Notes: generated by a model from the sequence alone, not told the origin. 64,000 bases of DNA from Galbitalea soli (GCF_010686725.1 NZ_JAAGWZ010000002.1:124001-188000); one strand, 5' to 3'. Positions 52,148-61,486 are shown, numbered from the stretch's first letter. Numbers and translations are program-made.

Positions 52148-52833
52148 GTCTCAAAGTTACCGACGTGGTGGTGCGGCGGGGCGTCGGCCCCGTCATCTCA
52201 GGCGTCAGCCTCGAAGTCCATCAGGGCAGCATCACGACCATCGTGGGCCCGAATGGGGCAGGAAAGACCAGCCTGCTCGAGTCCCTGTCGGGCATCATCC
52301 CGATCGCGTCCGGTGGCCTGGAGATCGACGGCCAGGAAATCTCCACGCTTTCGCGGCGGCAGCGGTCGCTGTTGGGGCTCAAGCATGTCGAGCAGGGCCG
52401 GATGATCTTCCCTTCGCTCACCGTCCGCGAGAATCTCACGCTGACGGCGCGATCGAAGGCCGACTTCGACGAGGCCATGTCCTTGTTTCCCGAGTTGGAG
52501 AAGCGCATTGATTCCCCGACGGTCTTGCTGTCCGGTGGCGAGCAGCAGATGGTCGTGTTGGCACGCACCTTCGCCGCGCGGCCGCGGTACATCATGATCG
52601 ACGAGATGTCGCTGGGTCTGGCACCCGTCGTCTTCTTGCGGCTTGTTCCCGTCATTCAGGGCATTGCTCAGTCGGGGGTCGGTGTCTTGCTCGTCGAGCA
52701 ATTCGCCCATTTGGCTTTGCGGGCGGCGACGGATGCCCTTGTGGTCACGAGCGGCAAGGTCTCCTATCACGGTCCCGCGCAGGAGCTGCTCGCCGACGAA
52801 GCCCTCTTGCGCAACGCCTACTTGGGGCAGTAG
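52144..52833 (+). CDS. livF: Branched-chain-type ABC ATPase LivF
   Basis: A 229-residue ATPase. Walker A GPNGAGKTS, Q-loop EQGRMIFPSLTV, canonical signature LLSGGEQQMVVLART, Walker B YIMIDEMSLGLAP (with Met in place of the usual Pro after Glu, a LivF trait) and an H-loop-like EQFAHLALRA where Gln replaces His, as often in LivF. It starts with the GTG at 52144 inside the previous stop. It pairs with the ATPase half of the LivM-LivG fusion to energise import. Confidence 0.92.
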   Translation: MSLKVTDVVVRRGVGPVISGVSLEVHQGSITTIVGPNGAGKTSLLESLSGIIPIASGGLEIDGQEISTLSRRQRSLLGLKHVEQGRMIFPSLTVRENLTLTARSKADFDEAMSLFPELEKRIDSPTVLLSGGEQQMVVLARTFAARPRYIMIDEMSLGLAPVVFLRLVPVIQGIAQSGVGVLLVEQFAHLALRAATDALVVTSGKVSYHGPAQELLADEALLRNAYLGQ

Positions 52834-52876
52834 CTGACGCCCCACGACCGCCGCGATCCCCACGTGTCCGACGGCC

Positions 52877-52892
52877 GGAGGCGCTCGCCTCC
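52877..52892. terminator. Short hairpin between livF and ALDH
   Basis: GGAGGC, GCTC, GCCTCC with one more pair outside (C76-G93 positions), between the convergent livF and benzaldehyde-type ALDH genes. It is a modest candidate terminator. Confidence 0.5.
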
Positions 52893-52898
52893 GCCGGT

Positions 52899-54356
52899 CT
52901 AAAAGGGATACTCGGCGATCGTTGACCGCATCGTGAGCCACTGAACATCAGTGAATGCGTCGAGGTTCGTCTCCGCACCACCAATCCGTGAGCCGTTGCC
53001 CGACCATCCGACGCCGCCGAAGGGCGCGTTCGACTCGTCGGAGACGGTCTGCTCGTTGATGTGAATCTTGCCGCTGGGAATCCGGTCCGCGAGTTCCATC
53101 GCCATTCCGACATCGCCGAGTATCCCGAGAGACAGACCGTACTCGTTGTCCGTTGCGATCGCCGTGGCCTCATCAAGATTTGCGAACGACCGGACGGGGG
53201 CGACCGGCCCGAAGATCTCTTCCTGCCATGCGGGCATGCCAGCGCCCAGGCCGGTCATGACCGTCGGGGCGTAGAACAGATCCTGGTGGGTGCCGCCTGC
53301 GGCGACGATGCCGCCCATCTCGACCGTGCGTCGGACGACGGAATCGATGCGGTCGAGTTGGCGCTGATCGATGATCGGACCCAGCGCGACCTGGGCTGAC
53401 GCCGGGTCCCCGACGGGAAGCGCGCGGGCCGTCGAGGCGAGCGCGTCCACGTACTCGTTGAACATGCTCTCGTGGACGAGGTGACGACCAGTGGCCATGC
53501 AGATCTGGCCCTGATGCATGAACGATCCGAACGCGCCGGCCGAGGTGGCACGCGCCAGATCGGCTCCAGGCAGCACGATCAGCGCGTTCTTGCCCCCGAG
53601 CTCGAGATGGACTCGCTTGAGATGCCGCGCGCCCAGCGCTCCCACTGCTCGGCCAGCAGCGGTGGAGCCGGTGAACGACACGACACGGACCTCAGGTGCT
53701 TCCACGAGTGCTTCACCGACCTCCACCCCGCCGGGGAGCAGGTGGAGAAGTCCCTCCGGCAGGCCCGCCTCCTCGAAGATTCGCACGATGCTCACACCGC
53801 CGGAGACCGTGGTGCGGAGGTCCGGCTTAAGGAGCACCGCGTTTCCGAGCGCGAGCGCGGGCGCAACCGATCGGATTGCGAGGATCAGAGGGAAGTTGAA
53901 CGGCGCGATGACGCTGACAACCCCCACCGGCAGGTGTCGAGCGAACGACCAACGCGCCTCGTTCGAGGCCAGCACATCGCCTTGCTTGAGGGAAGGCAGC
54001 GCCGACGCATCAAAGCACTCGTTGGCTGCGGTGTGCGTTTCCAGCTGAGCCTTCGGAAGGATTGCCCCGGATTCGCGGACGATCCACCCTTGAATCTCCT
54101 CAGCGTGCTGCTCCCAGAGCAGGCCTGCCTTGCGAAGGACGGCGGCTCGCTGTTCGGGCGAACGCTTCGCCCAGTCCTTCTGAGCGGACGCTGCCGCTGT
54201 CGCCGCACGCTGAACATCCTCGCGCGTGGCAACACCGACACTCCCGAGGAGTGCTCCGGTAGCCGGTTCAACGACGTCCGCGGTCGCCGCGGCTGTCCGC
54301 CGCCATGTGCCGGAGTACAAGGCGCCGCTCCATTGCGGGTCTTCGAGTAGTGACAT
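52899..54356 (-). CDS. Benzaldehyde/vanillin-type aldehyde dehydrogenase
   Basis: A 485-residue ALDH of the benzaldehyde/vanillin dehydrogenase group: IAPFNFPLILAIRSVAPALA, catalytic Glu in HLELGGKNALIV and Cys in HQGQICMATGRH. GNAVLLKPDLRTTVSGG and QEEIFGPVAPV complete the set. It converts an aromatic aldehyde to its acid. It is the last gene of a minus-strand operon with thiolase and the hydratase/dehydrogenase fusion, which would shorten a phenylpropanoid side chain. GAGGAGA precedes the ATG; a tandem 8-base repeat lies just before that site. Confidence 0.9.
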   Translation of the reverse strand: MSLLEDPQWSGALYSGTWRRTAAATADVVEPATGALLGSVGVATREDVQRAATAAASAQKDWAKRSPEQRAAVLRKAGLLWEQHAEEIQGWIVRESGAILPKAQLETHTAANECFDASALPSLKQGDVLASNEARWSFARHLPVGVVSVIAPFNFPLILAIRSVAPALALGNAVLLKPDLRTTVSGGVSIVRIFEEAGLPEGLLHLLPGGVEVGEALVEAPEVRVVSFTGSTAAGRAVGALGARHLKRVHLELGGKNALIVLPGADLARATSAGAFGSFMHQGQICMATGRHLVHESMFNEYVDALASTARALPVGDPASAQVALGPIIDQRQLDRIDSVVRRTVEMGGIVAAGGTHQDLFYAPTVMTGLGAGMPAWQEEIFGPVAPVRSFANLDEATAIATDNEYGLSLGILGDVGMAMELADRIPSGKIHINEQTVSDESNAPFGGVGWSGNGSRIGGAETNLDAFTDVQWLTMRSTIAEYPF

Positions 54357-54370
54357 GGCATTCTCCTCTG

Positions 54371-54402
54371 GGTGAATGGGTGAATGGGTGAATGGGTGGA
54401 TG
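54371..54402. repeat. Tandem 8-base repeat upstream of ALDH ribosome-binding site
   Basis: Four units of GGTGAATG (the fourth has one change, GGTGGATG) lie between the thiolase stop and the ALDH ribosome-binding site. Because unit number can change by slippage, it could alter the spacing between coupled genes, though it does not shift a reading frame. Confidence 0.8.
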
Positions 54403-54413
54403 GATGGGCTTGC

Positions 54414-55592
54414 TCAGTTGAATTCAAAGAGTGCGGCGGCCCCTTGGCCGCCGCCAATGCACATTGTCACGACGGCGCGGGACGCGCCCCGGCGCGCGCC
54501 CTCGATCAGTGCGTGGCCGCTCAGTCGAGCGCCCGACACGCCATAGGGATGCCCCATCGCGATCGCACCGCCATCGACGTTGAGAATCGAGTCGTCGATG
54601 CCAAGCGTGTCTCTGCAGTGGAGGACTTGAACCGCGAACGCTTCGTTGAGTTCCCAGAGATCGATGTCGTCGATTCGCAGCCCGCATCGCTCGAGGAGCT
54701 TCGGCACTGCGTAGAGCGGACCAACGCCCATCTCATCCGGTTCGCAGCCGGCGACAGCGTAGGCGCTGAAGCGACCCAGCGGTTGGAGTCCCAGTTGTTC
54801 GGCCAGCTCTTCAGACATCACGACGCAGGCGCAGGCGCCGTCGGAGAAGCCGCTGGCGTTGCCCGCCGCGGTGGTTCCGCCCGGAACAGCCGAACGGATG
54901 CGCGCGAGTCCTTCGAGCGTGGAGTCCCCCCGGATCCCGTCGTCGTGCTCGACGACGGTCTCGACGATCGACGCGACACCCGACGCCTTGTCGACCGCCG
55001 CCATCCGAGCCGCCATCGACACGATCTCCGCATCGAATCGACCCGCCGCCTGTGCCGCAGCGGCCTTGAGGTGGCTGCCCAAACCGTAGGCGTCCTGTCT
55101 GTCTCGGCCGATCGAGTATCGTTCGGCCACGGTCTCCGCGGTTCTCAGCATCGGCCAGTAGATGGCAGGAACGATCCTCTCCAACTCGCGATCCCGCGCG
55201 GAGAATCCGTTCATATGCTCCTGCACCAGGCTGATCGATTCGACGCCGCCGGCGACGACGACGTCGTACTGTCCTGTCATCACTCGCTGAGCAGCGATGG
55301 CGATGGCCTCCAGCCCGGAGCCGCAGAATCGACTGACGGTGACGCCCGCGGTGGAGACCGGCAGGCCCGCGCGGAGCGCAGCTTGGCGCGCAATGTTACC
55401 GCCGGTCGCCCCCTCCGGATTCGCGCAGCCCAAGACGACATCATCGATGCGTTGCGGGTCGACGCCGGCGCGCTCGATCGCTGCGGCGATCACGTGCCCC
55501 GCCAGGGTGGCACCGTGCGTGAGGTTGAAAGCGCCGGTCCAGGACTTCGTGAGTGGGGTGCGGGCGGTCGAGACAATGACGGCGGATCTCAT
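54414..55592 (-). CDS. Thiolase (acetyl-CoA acyltransferase)
   Basis: A 392-residue thiolase. The nucleophilic C90 is in [10 protein letters not shown], the His/Asn in ELNEAFAVQ, the His in [14 protein letters not shown] and the second Cys in [10 protein letters not shown]. It splits a 3-ketoacyl-CoA, releasing acetyl-CoA. Its ATG overlaps the stop of the hydratase/dehydrogenase gene (ATGA), so the two act in sequence: the fusion makes a 3-keto-acyl-CoA and this enzyme cleaves it. An aromatic 3-ketoacyl-CoA is likely by context. Confidence 0.94.
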   Translation of the reverse strand: MRSAVIVSTARTPLTKSWTGAFNLTHGATLAGHVIAAAIERAGVDPQRIDDVVLGCANPEGATGGNIARQAALRAGLPVSTAGVTVSRFCGSGLEAIAIAAQRVMTGQYDVVVAGGVESISLVQEHMNGFSARDRELERIVPAIYWPMLRTAETVAERYSIGRDRQDAYGLGSHLKAAAAQAAGRFDAEIVSMAARMAAVDKASGVASIVETVVEHDDGIRGDSTLEGLARIRSAVPGGTTAAGNASGFSDGACACVVMSEELAEQLGLQPLGRFSAYAVAGCEPDEMGVGPLYAVPKLLERCGLRIDDIDLWELNEAFAVQVLHCRDTLGIDDSILNVDGGAIAMGHPYGVSGARLSGHALIEGARRGASRAVVTMCIGGGQGAAALFEFN

Positions 55593-57661
55593 GGTGTGGG
55601 CCGATCTTCACGGGAGCGGAGGAAAGTGCTGGGTTCCCAAAACGGGTCGGATGTCACTCGCGCCCACTTGACCATCGCGCGGTTGGCTCGATCGAATCCA
55701 AGGTCGCTCGCGAAGAACCAGGGGCCACCATGCCGCGCGGGAAAGCCATACCCGTTAACCATGACGGTGTCGACGTCGGCGCTACTGGCTGCGATCGCCG
55801 CCTCAAGTACGTCGGCCGCTTCACGCACCATGGCGAGTACGCAGCGTTCAACGATCTCGGCATCGTCGATCGCGCGGTCGCCGCGACCGGGCGAATACAA
55901 ACTGCCCACCTCGGAATTCGGGCTCGATGACCCATCTGCCGCGTAGCGGTACCAGCCGATGCCGGACTTGCGGCCGAACCAACCACGTTCGGCGACGGCA
56001 TCGGCGATCGCCCACGCGGGATCCTTCGCTCCCGGGGCCGCCCTCCTGGCCATCCACGGAACATCGTTACCGATGACGTCGAGCACGCGGAATGGACCCA
56101 TCGCCATGCCCCACGCCTCAAGAACCCTGTCGACCCGAGATGGTTCAAGACCCTCGAGCACGAGCGAGTTCGCCTGTCGGAGATACTGATCGAAGATTCT
56201 GTTCCCGATGAAGCCAGGTCCCACCTCCGCCACCACCGGAATCTTCTTCATTCTCTTCGCGAGAGCGACTGTCGAGGCGAGTGTGGCCGGCGCCGTGTGC
56301 GCACCGTTGACCACTTCGACCAGCTTCATGATGTTCGCGGGGCTGAAGAAGTGCATCCCGACCACGGATTCGGGCCGCTTCGTTGCCCCGGCAATGAGGT
56401 TGAGGTCGAGAGACGAAGTATTGGAGGCCAGGATGGTGCCGGGTCGTGCGATCGAGTCGAGCTGCGCGAAGACATCGATCTTCACCTGGAGATCCTCGAA
56501 GACCGCTTCAATCACTGCATCGACGTCGGCCGCTCCGTCCAGCCCGACGACTCCCGTGAGCGACGCCAGCTGCTCATCTCGCTGACGTCCTGACAGGCGA
56601 CCTTTCGAGACAGAACGCTCGAGTTCGGCTGCAATGGCGGCGACTGCACTGTCGACCCGCTCGAGGTCGGTGTCGATGATCGTTGTCACGACCCCGGCAC
56701 CCAGGAGGGCGAGGGTGATGCCGCGCCCCATGGTGCCCGCGCCAACGACAGCCGCCCGTGAAACGGGAGTTGTTGACTCGTCTGGCGTGGGAACCCTCCC
56801 GGCGGCGCGTTCAGACAGGAAGCGATAGCGGGCGGCGCGTGCTTCGGGCTGAAGAGCCAGGGATCGAAACAGCTCGAATTCGCGGGCAAGGCCTTTGTCA
56901 AACGGGAGCGTCACGGCGGCGGAGAGAGCGGCGAGAGCGTCGAGGACACCCGCGTTGACGCGCGGATTGCGCGCGGCCGAGCGTCGCGCGGCCTCGACCA
57001 AGGCCTCTGCAAGCGGCTCTTCTACGGCGTCGTCTCGCAGTCTTGGCTTTGCATTTGCATTTGCACTTGCACTTGCACTTGCGGCGAGGCGCGCTGCCAT
57101 CGCGATGGCAGCGGCGATGACATCGCTGTCGATTGCATCCACGAGTCCCATCGACAGTGCTTGCGATCCGTCAACGGATCGTCCGGTCATGATGAGGTCG
57201 AGTGCGGCCTCGATCCCGATTGCGCGTGGCAGGCGCTGTGTCCCGCCGGCGCCCGGCATGAATCCCAGCGTGGTTTCCGGCAGGCCCAGTCGTGAGTCGC
57301 GTTCCGCGATGCGCGCGGAACAGGCCAATGCCAACTCGAGTCCTCCACCGAGTGCGACTCCCGTGATGGCGGCAATCGTGGGCGTCTTCATCGAATCCAG
57401 ATAGCCGGCGATGGTGAGGTGAAGGGTGGGCTCTGCCAAACCCTCACCGCTGTCGAACTCGGCGAGATCGGCTCCGGCACTGAAATTCCCGCGCCCGGTG
57501 ACGACGACGGCTTTGATCGTCGGGTCGGCTTCTGCGTTCTCCAGTGCGGCGAGGAGGTCGCGTCGCAGCGGTCGTCCGAGGGTATTCACCGGAGGATTCA
57601 CCATCGTGACGATCAGCACGTCGCCCTCGCGATGTTGATCGACTCTCGCCGAACCCGCCAC
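55589..57661 (-). CDS. Fused enoyl-CoA hydratase / 3-hydroxyacyl-CoA dehydrogenase
   Basis: A 690-residue FadB/FadJ-like protein. The crotonase part (about 1-190) has [25 protein letters not shown] and the catalytic Glu region [17 protein letters not shown] linker with Ser-Ala/Asn-Ala repeats (about 190-205) leads to the NAD-binding part (about 305-480, [20 protein letters not shown]) with [17 protein letters not shown] and the C-terminal dehydrogenase domains. It hydrates a 2-enoyl-CoA and oxidises the product. The start codon ATG at 57661 has AGGAGA upstream. Divergent from a YciI-like gene; the pair thiolase plus ALDH follows. Confidence 0.93.
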   Translation of the reverse strand: MAGSARVDQHREGDVLIVTMVNPPVNTLGRPLRRDLLAALENAEADPTIKAVVVTGRGNFSAGADLAEFDSGEGLAEPTLHLTIAGYLDSMKTPTIAAITGVALGGGLELALACSARIAERDSRLGLPETTLGFMPGAGGTQRLPRAIGIEAALDLIMTGRSVDGSQALSMGLVDAIDSDVIAAAIAMAARLAASASASANANAKPRLRDDAVEEPLAEALVEAARRSAARNPRVNAGVLDALAALSAAVTLPFDKGLAREFELFRSLALQPEARAARYRFLSERAAGRVPTPDESTTPVSRAAVVGAGTMGRGITLALLGAGVVTTIIDTDLERVDSAVAAIAAELERSVSKGRLSGRQRDEQLASLTGVVGLDGAADVDAVIEAVFEDLQVKIDVFAQLDSIARPGTILASNTSSLDLNLIAGATKRPESVVGMHFFSPANIMKLVEVVNGAHTAPATLASTVALAKRMKKIPVVAEVGPGFIGNRIFDQYLRQANSLVLEGLEPSRVDRVLEAWGMAMGPFRVLDVIGNDVPWMARRAAPGAKDPAWAIADAVAERGWFGRKSGIGWYRYAADGSSSPNSEVGSLYSPGRGDRAIDDAEIVERCVLAMVREAADVLEAAIAASSADVDTVMVNGYGFPARHGGPWFFASDLGFDRANRAMVKWARVTSDPFWEPSTFLRSREDRPTP
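57048..57083. repeat. In-frame hexanucleotide repeat in the hydratase/dehydrogenase linker
   Basis: Six tandem 6-base units (three TTTGCA, two CTTGCA, one CTTGCG) encode alternating Ala with Asn or Ser on the minus strand ([12 protein letters not shown]). Each unit is two codons, so slippage changes linker length without a frameshift. Confidence 0.85.
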
Positions 57662-57717
57662 GCTGTCTCCTCTGTGAGCAACCCACGCGACTTTCGCGCG
57701 GACCTATTACACAACAG

Positions 57718-57746
57718 TTGCGAACTTAATACAAATGTCTTATGTT
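57718..57746 (+). promoter_or_regulatory. Promoter of the YciI-like gene
   Basis: TTGCGA (57718-57723), 17 bases, TATGTT (57741-57746). The surrounding 165-base gap is A/T-rich and must also hold the minus-strand promoter of the beta-oxidation-like operon; a candidate -10 there is TAATAG. Confidence 0.6.
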
Positions 57747-57827
57747 GCAGTTCGGCTCTCGTCGTGAGCAGGGAGACAATCTCCTATTGCGAGGGATGTC
57801 GTCATCCCTGAATCGATGGAGGCACAC

Positions 57828-58178
57828 GTGTTTTTCATTCTCTTGACGCGCTACACCGGTCCCGATCGAAGCGAGCAGGTCCTTGAGGCCCACCGAAAGT
57901 GGCTATTCGCGAAGTATGCGCAAGGCTCGTTCGTCTTCTCGGGCGGCTTCGGCTCGTTCAGGGCTGGACCGGCGGGCGAACTGGCGGCGTTGGCGATGGT
58001 GGAGGCAGAGAGCTACGACGCTGCGAAGGCGATTGTCGACAGCGAACCGTTCTTCGTCAACGCTGACTGCACGCAGGAGTTACTCCCGTTCACTCCGCGG
58101 GTGAGAACGTCGAACCTCGACAGGATCTTCGGCGACGAACTAATTGTCGTCGAGCGGGACGGGCTTGTCGGTCGCTGA
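57828..58178 (+). CDS. YciI-like protein
   Basis: A 116-residue YCII-related (dimeric ferredoxin-like) protein: FFILLTRYTGPDRSEQVLEA, HRKWLFAKYAQG, and DSEPFFVNADCTQELLPFTP are the typical pattern, with His as the possible active-site residue. Members include a chloromuconolactone dehalogenase and proteins in aromatic clusters. I start at the GTG at 57828 because GGAGG lies 5 bases upstream; an ATG at 57816 has no such site. It is divergent from the beta-oxidation-like operon and convergent with the PaaX-like gene. Its role is unknown. Confidence 0.85.
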   Translation: MFFILLTRYTGPDRSEQVLEAHRKWLFAKYAQGSFVFSGGFGSFRAGPAGELAALAMVEAESYDAAKAIVDSEPFFVNADCTQELLPFTPRVRTSNLDRIFGDELIVVERDGLVGR

Positions 58179-58181
58179 CCG

Positions 58182-59018
58182 CTAGCTTTCAAGCGATCGA
58201 AAGTAGTCGAGCGCCCCGTCGGTCCACGCTTCGAATTGTTCGCGGAACAATTGACGAGCACGATACCTGGGCCAATCTCGGGGGAGGAGACTGTCGGGCA
58301 ACTCAGGATCGAAGAGCGGGAAGTGGCGCCAGCTCGTCAGCAACTCCACCCAGGCCGCGAACACTTCGCGCGAGCTGCGCGGGTTCAGGGGTTCAAATCG
58401 CTCCAGGAACGCCTCATACCGGTCCCTCAGCTCGTCGAGATCCCAGGCGGCGGCGGCGAGCTCTCGGGGACTGTGGGTGACGGGACGCGCACCGGTAAAA
58501 ACGTAAGCGCCGTTCGGTCCCTCGACCGATTGGAAGAGGCGGAGTGCCGATTCTTCGTTTTCTGTGTGCGGAGACACCCACAAGCCATTACCCAGTGACC
58601 CGAACCCCAGCCACGCGAGCTCGGTGCGGAAGTGGTGACGGAGCGCGCGACTTTCTTCGGGGACCGAGAGGGCGACGAAGAGCCACTGTCCGTCCCAATC
58701 GCGAGAGTTGCCGAAGTCCATGGTGCGCTGTCGTGCCAGCTGGAGCCTCTCGACGGTCGAGTCCGCTATCCGCAACTGCGACCGTCGACCGACACGTTCG
58801 CTGACGAGCCAGTCATCGGCGACGGCGCGCCCGACCGCCTGCCGCGCCGCAGCGACCGAAGAGCCGAGAGTGACCAGGCTGTCCACGAGCGTGCCCTGCC
58901 ACACCCATGAGCTCGAGGGGAGGACGGCCTCACCCAGCACGGTGAGGAGCAGCGTTCTGGTCTTCCGCAGGCCCGGTGTAGAGCCTCGAGGCGGATCGAC
59001 CATGAACGAAGAATACAT
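58182..59018 (-). CDS. PaaX family transcriptional regulator
   Basis: A 278-residue regulator with the PaaX layout: N-terminal winged HTH (about 15-85, TRTLLLTVLGEAVLP, AAARQAVGRAVADDWL), a central domain with WDGQWLFVALSVPE and LGNGLWVSPH, and a C-terminal domain rich in aromatic residues (YRARQLFREQFEAWTDGAL). PaaX proteins repress phenylacetate-type pathways and release DNA on binding an aryl-CoA. Start ATG at 59018; an in-frame ATG at 59003 is an alternative. It is divergent from the AMP-ligase operon and close to the beta-oxidation-like genes; a motif shared by two upstream regions is a candidate operator. Confidence 0.88.
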   Translation of the reverse strand: MYSSFMVDPPRGSTPGLRKTRTLLLTVLGEAVLPSSSWVWQGTLVDSLVTLGSSVAAARQAVGRAVADDWLVSERVGRRSQLRIADSTVERLQLARQRTMDFGNSRDWDGQWLFVALSVPEESRALRHHFRTELAWLGFGSLGNGLWVSPHTENEESALRLFQSVEGPNGAYVFTGARPVTHSPRELAAAAWDLDELRDRYEAFLERFEPLNPRSSREVFAAWVELLTSWRHFPLFDPELPDSLLPRDWPRYRARQLFREQFEAWTDGALDYFRSLES

Positions 59019-59060
59019 GCAGTTGACGCTTTGCCCGCGTCAGCTTGATAGACAGTTTAG

Positions 59061-59090
59061 TTGACGATCGTCGTAAAAATGTAGTACATT
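59061..59090 (+). promoter_or_regulatory. Promoter and palindromic operator of the aryl-CoA ligase operon
   Basis: TTGACG (59061-59066), 18 bases, TACATT (59085-59090). The -35 overlaps the perfect 10-base palindrome GACGATCGTC (59063-59072). The core ACGATCGTC recurs at 61433-61441 before the MaoC-like gene, so both are candidate sites for the adjacent PaaX-like repressor. Confidence 0.62.
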
Positions 59091-59134
59091 GAGACGCAAG
59101 CAGGTCGACACAACAGGCAAAGGAGCCCCGAAGA

Positions 59135-59323
59135 ATGGCCGACGATGTCACGCTCGAGGCACCTGTTACGTCGCGCGCACCGTCCGCGACCGCCGTGCGT
59201 GGAGCACTATCGGATCCGTTCGGCGGGGCCGCTACCTCTGGTGCGCGCACCTCAGGAGCCGCCGCCGGCGTCTGTACTGCACGGTCGGAATCCCACGACT
59301 CGAAGCGGACGGTGGTGTCGTGA
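59135..59323 (+). CDS. Small 62-residue hypothetical protein
   Basis: A short reading frame rich in Ala, Ser and Thr (starts MADDVTLEAPVTSRAPSATA) that I do not recognise. It is supported by AAAGGAG upstream of the ATG and by a GTGA overlap with the next gene. No membrane segment or motif is visible. It may be a real small protein or a translated leader that couples expression to the following SnoaL-like gene. Confidence 0.5.
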   Translation: MADDVTLEAPVTSRAPSATAVRGALSDPFGGAATSGARTSGAAAGVCTARSESHDSKRTVVS

Positions 59324-59817
59324 CGGGCGAGATGCTGAACGAGCTGGCCGATCTGCACCGTCGGATCGACGAACTAGAGTCCCGCGCGGCGATCGAGATC
59401 CTCCACTCGACGTTCGTGCGCGCGGTGGCGGATCGGTCGTTCGGGGAGCTGATCTCCTACTTCGCGATCGACGCAGTCATCGACATGCGCTCGCACGGAC
59501 CCAAGCGCGGTGCAGTGGCGATCGCCGAGCATTTCGAACACATGGTCGCCGTGCCTCTGATCGGGGCAAGCTACCTCTTGTCATCCCCGGTCGTGTCGGT
59601 GAGCGGAGATAGCGCAACCGGCCGCTGGACGTGGCATCGATTCCACAGCACGGCGACGGTCGCCGGTCGAGACGTCCCCGTCTGGGGTGTGTGGGAGGAG
59701 GGTCGGTACGACTGCGAATATCGTCGCATCGACGGTGCATGGAAGTTCTCACGAATGCGATTTCGAGTGGTACGACCCGACGCGGACTCCGAACGCAGTG
59801 AGGGAGACGAGGCATGA
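59320..59817 (+). CDS. SnoaL-like (NTF2-fold) protein
   Basis: A 165-residue SnoaL_4-type protein. It starts with a long helix (MLNELADLHRRIDELESRAA), then a cone-fold domain with FVRAVADRSFGELISYFAID and YLLSSPVVSVSGDSATGRWT, and DGAWKFSRMRFRV near the end. Such proteins include ring-hydroxylating dioxygenase beta-like subunits and small isomerases or dehydratases. I start at GTG 59320, which overlaps the preceding small gene by four bases; an ATG at 59332 is possible. It overlaps the AMP-ligase gene (ATGA), so it is part of that operon. Its reaction is unknown. Confidence 0.8.
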   Translation: MTGEMLNELADLHRRIDELESRAAIEILHSTFVRAVADRSFGELISYFAIDAVIDMRSHGPKRGAVAIAEHFEHMVAVPLIGASYLLSSPVVSVSGDSATGRWTWHRFHSTATVAGRDVPVWGVWEEGRYDCEYRRIDGAWKFSRMRFRVVRPDADSERSEGDEA

Positions 59818-61382
59818 TAATCGCCGAACTCATCCGCAGATCGTTTGCGACATTCGGCTCGTTGCCCGCGGTCGCGTGCGGCGATCGGACGCTCAGCTAC
59901 GACCAGGTCGCCGATCGTTCCTTTCGTCTGGTGAACGCGCTCATCCATCGCGGAATCGAGGTTGGCGATCGAGTCGCCACACTGGCTCCTAACGACCTGA
60001 CGACGCTCGAGTGGATGACCGGGCTCGCGCTGGGCGGCTACGTGCGCACCGCGTTGCACGCGATGAACGGCGGCGAGGCTCACGCCGGCATGCTTCGTTC
60101 CTCAGGCGCGCGAGTTCTGTTGACGACCATGGAGTTCTACGATCGGTTCCGCGCCGACTTGGACTCCGCAGGCGTCGAATACGTCTTCGTTCTCAATTCG
60201 ACGGATCCGCGCCTGCTGGATTACGAGACTGTGCTGGCGGGGGCGAATCCGATCGACGCGCGGGTGCGCGTCTCAGGAGACGATGTCATCCATCTCGCCT
60301 TCTCGTCCGGGTCGACCGGGACGCCGCGGGCGTCGGTCCACACGCACGCAAGTTGGATGGCCGTCACGCTCGATAATGCCGCGATGCTGCCGCGGGTGAC
60401 GTCCGCGGACGTGTACCTCGCTGCCGCACCCCTCACTCATGCCGCGTCGACCGTGCTCTACCTGTTGCTCTCGCGCGGAGCCAGCATCCAAATCCTGGAG
60501 CACTTCTCTCCGGAGGAGGCGCTGGGCCTGATTCAGGAAAAGAGATGCAGCCTCACGGTCATGGTTCCGACCATGCTCCAGGTGATCGCGACGCACCCTC
60601 GCGTCAGCGACTTCGATCTGTCGAGCGTCCGTGCGGTGATGTATGCCGGCGCACCCATCTCGGTCGCGACGGCACGCGCTGCTCAGGCGGCGTTCGGGGA
60701 TGTGCTCTTTCAGAGCTATGGACAGAGCGAGTGCCTGCCCGTGTCCTGTCTGACCCCCGAAGACCACAGGTTCGGCGTCGAGACAGACGAGAGTGTTCTC
60801 AATTCGGCCGGGCGCCCCTGCGTCGGTGCCTCGGTGAGGGTCGTCGACGACGCGGGTACTGAGCTGCGCGCGGGCTCCGTTGGGGAGATCGAGGTGTCCA
60901 CAGCCGGGAGGATGCTCGGGATCTACGGTGACTCGGTCGCAACCGCGGAGCGGATCACGAGTGACGGCTTCGTTCGGACCAACGACATCGGCTACCTCGA
61001 CCATCGGGGGCTCCTCTTCATCGTCGACCGCAAGAACGACATGATCATTTCGGGGGGATTCAATATCTGGCCCGTCGAAATCGAGAATGCTCTGCTCACG
61101 CACCCGGGCGTCGTGGAGGCCGTGGCGGTTGGCCTGCCGCACCCGCGATGGGGTGAGACGCCCGTCGCGATTGTGGTCGTGCGCGAGGGGGTGGAGGTGA
61201 CCGCCGACGAGCTGATCGAGCTCTGTCGGGCCCAACTGGGTTCTGTGAAGAAGCCGACCGAGGTCATCCTTCGACGTGAACCGTTCACGCGAAACGAACT
61301 CGGGAAGCTGCCACGACGGCTGCTGCGCGATCACTATTGGCCCGAGCGTGCCACCGCATCCCGTGAGGTCAACGGCGCCTAG
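59814..61382 (+). CDS. AMP-dependent acyl/aryl-CoA ligase
   Basis: A 522-residue adenylate-forming enzyme. The P-loop-like core is FSSGSTGTPRASVHTH, the A5 motif SYGQSECLPVS, the A7/A8 motifs TNDIGYLDHRG and IVDRKNDMIISGGFNIWPVE, and the final catalytic Lys in NELGKLPRR. It activates a carboxylic acid to its CoA thioester using ATP. By context with benzaldehyde dehydrogenase, hydratase/dehydrogenase and thiolase, hydroxycinnamate or an aryl-alkanoate is the likely substrate, but the pocket cannot be read here. It starts within the stop of the SnoaL-like gene. Confidence 0.9.
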   Translation: MIIAELIRRSFATFGSLPAVACGDRTLSYDQVADRSFRLVNALIHRGIEVGDRVATLAPNDLTTLEWMTGLALGGYVRTALHAMNGGEAHAGMLRSSGARVLLTTMEFYDRFRADLDSAGVEYVFVLNSTDPRLLDYETVLAGANPIDARVRVSGDDVIHLAFSSGSTGTPRASVHTHASWMAVTLDNAAMLPRVTSADVYLAAAPLTHAASTVLYLLLSRGASIQILEHFSPEEALGLIQEKRCSLTVMVPTMLQVIATHPRVSDFDLSSVRAVMYAGAPISVATARAAQAAFGDVLFQSYGQSECLPVSCLTPEDHRFGVETDESVLNSAGRPCVGASVRVVDDAGTELRAGSVGEIEVSTAGRMLGIYGDSVATAERITSDGFVRTNDIGYLDHRGLLFIVDRKNDMIISGGFNIWPVEIENALLTHPGVVEAVAVGLPHPRWGETPVAIVVVREGVEVTADELIELCRAQLGSVKKPTEVILRREPFTRNELGKLPRRLLRDHYWPERATASREVNGA

Positions 61383-61431
61383 CCTGTCGCCCACCACGCT
61401 CTCGCATGACTCAATTATGAGACAGTCCATA

Positions 61432-61442
61432 AACGATCGTCA
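61432..61442. promoter_or_regulatory. Candidate PaaX-type operator before the MaoC-like gene
   Basis: AACGATCGTCA; on the minus strand TGACGATCGTT, sharing TGACGATCGT with the promoter site at 59062-59071. It is 45 bases before the TTG start codon. Confidence 0.5.
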
Positions 61443-61486
61443 GAGGAATCTGATCAATTCGGCATATCAGGAAAGGAAGTTCCCCA

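Noticed and set aside
59089-59319. Upstream extension of the SnoaL-like gene to 59089
   Set aside because: The extension is basic, lacks fold features and overlaps the small gene that has its own ribosome-binding site.
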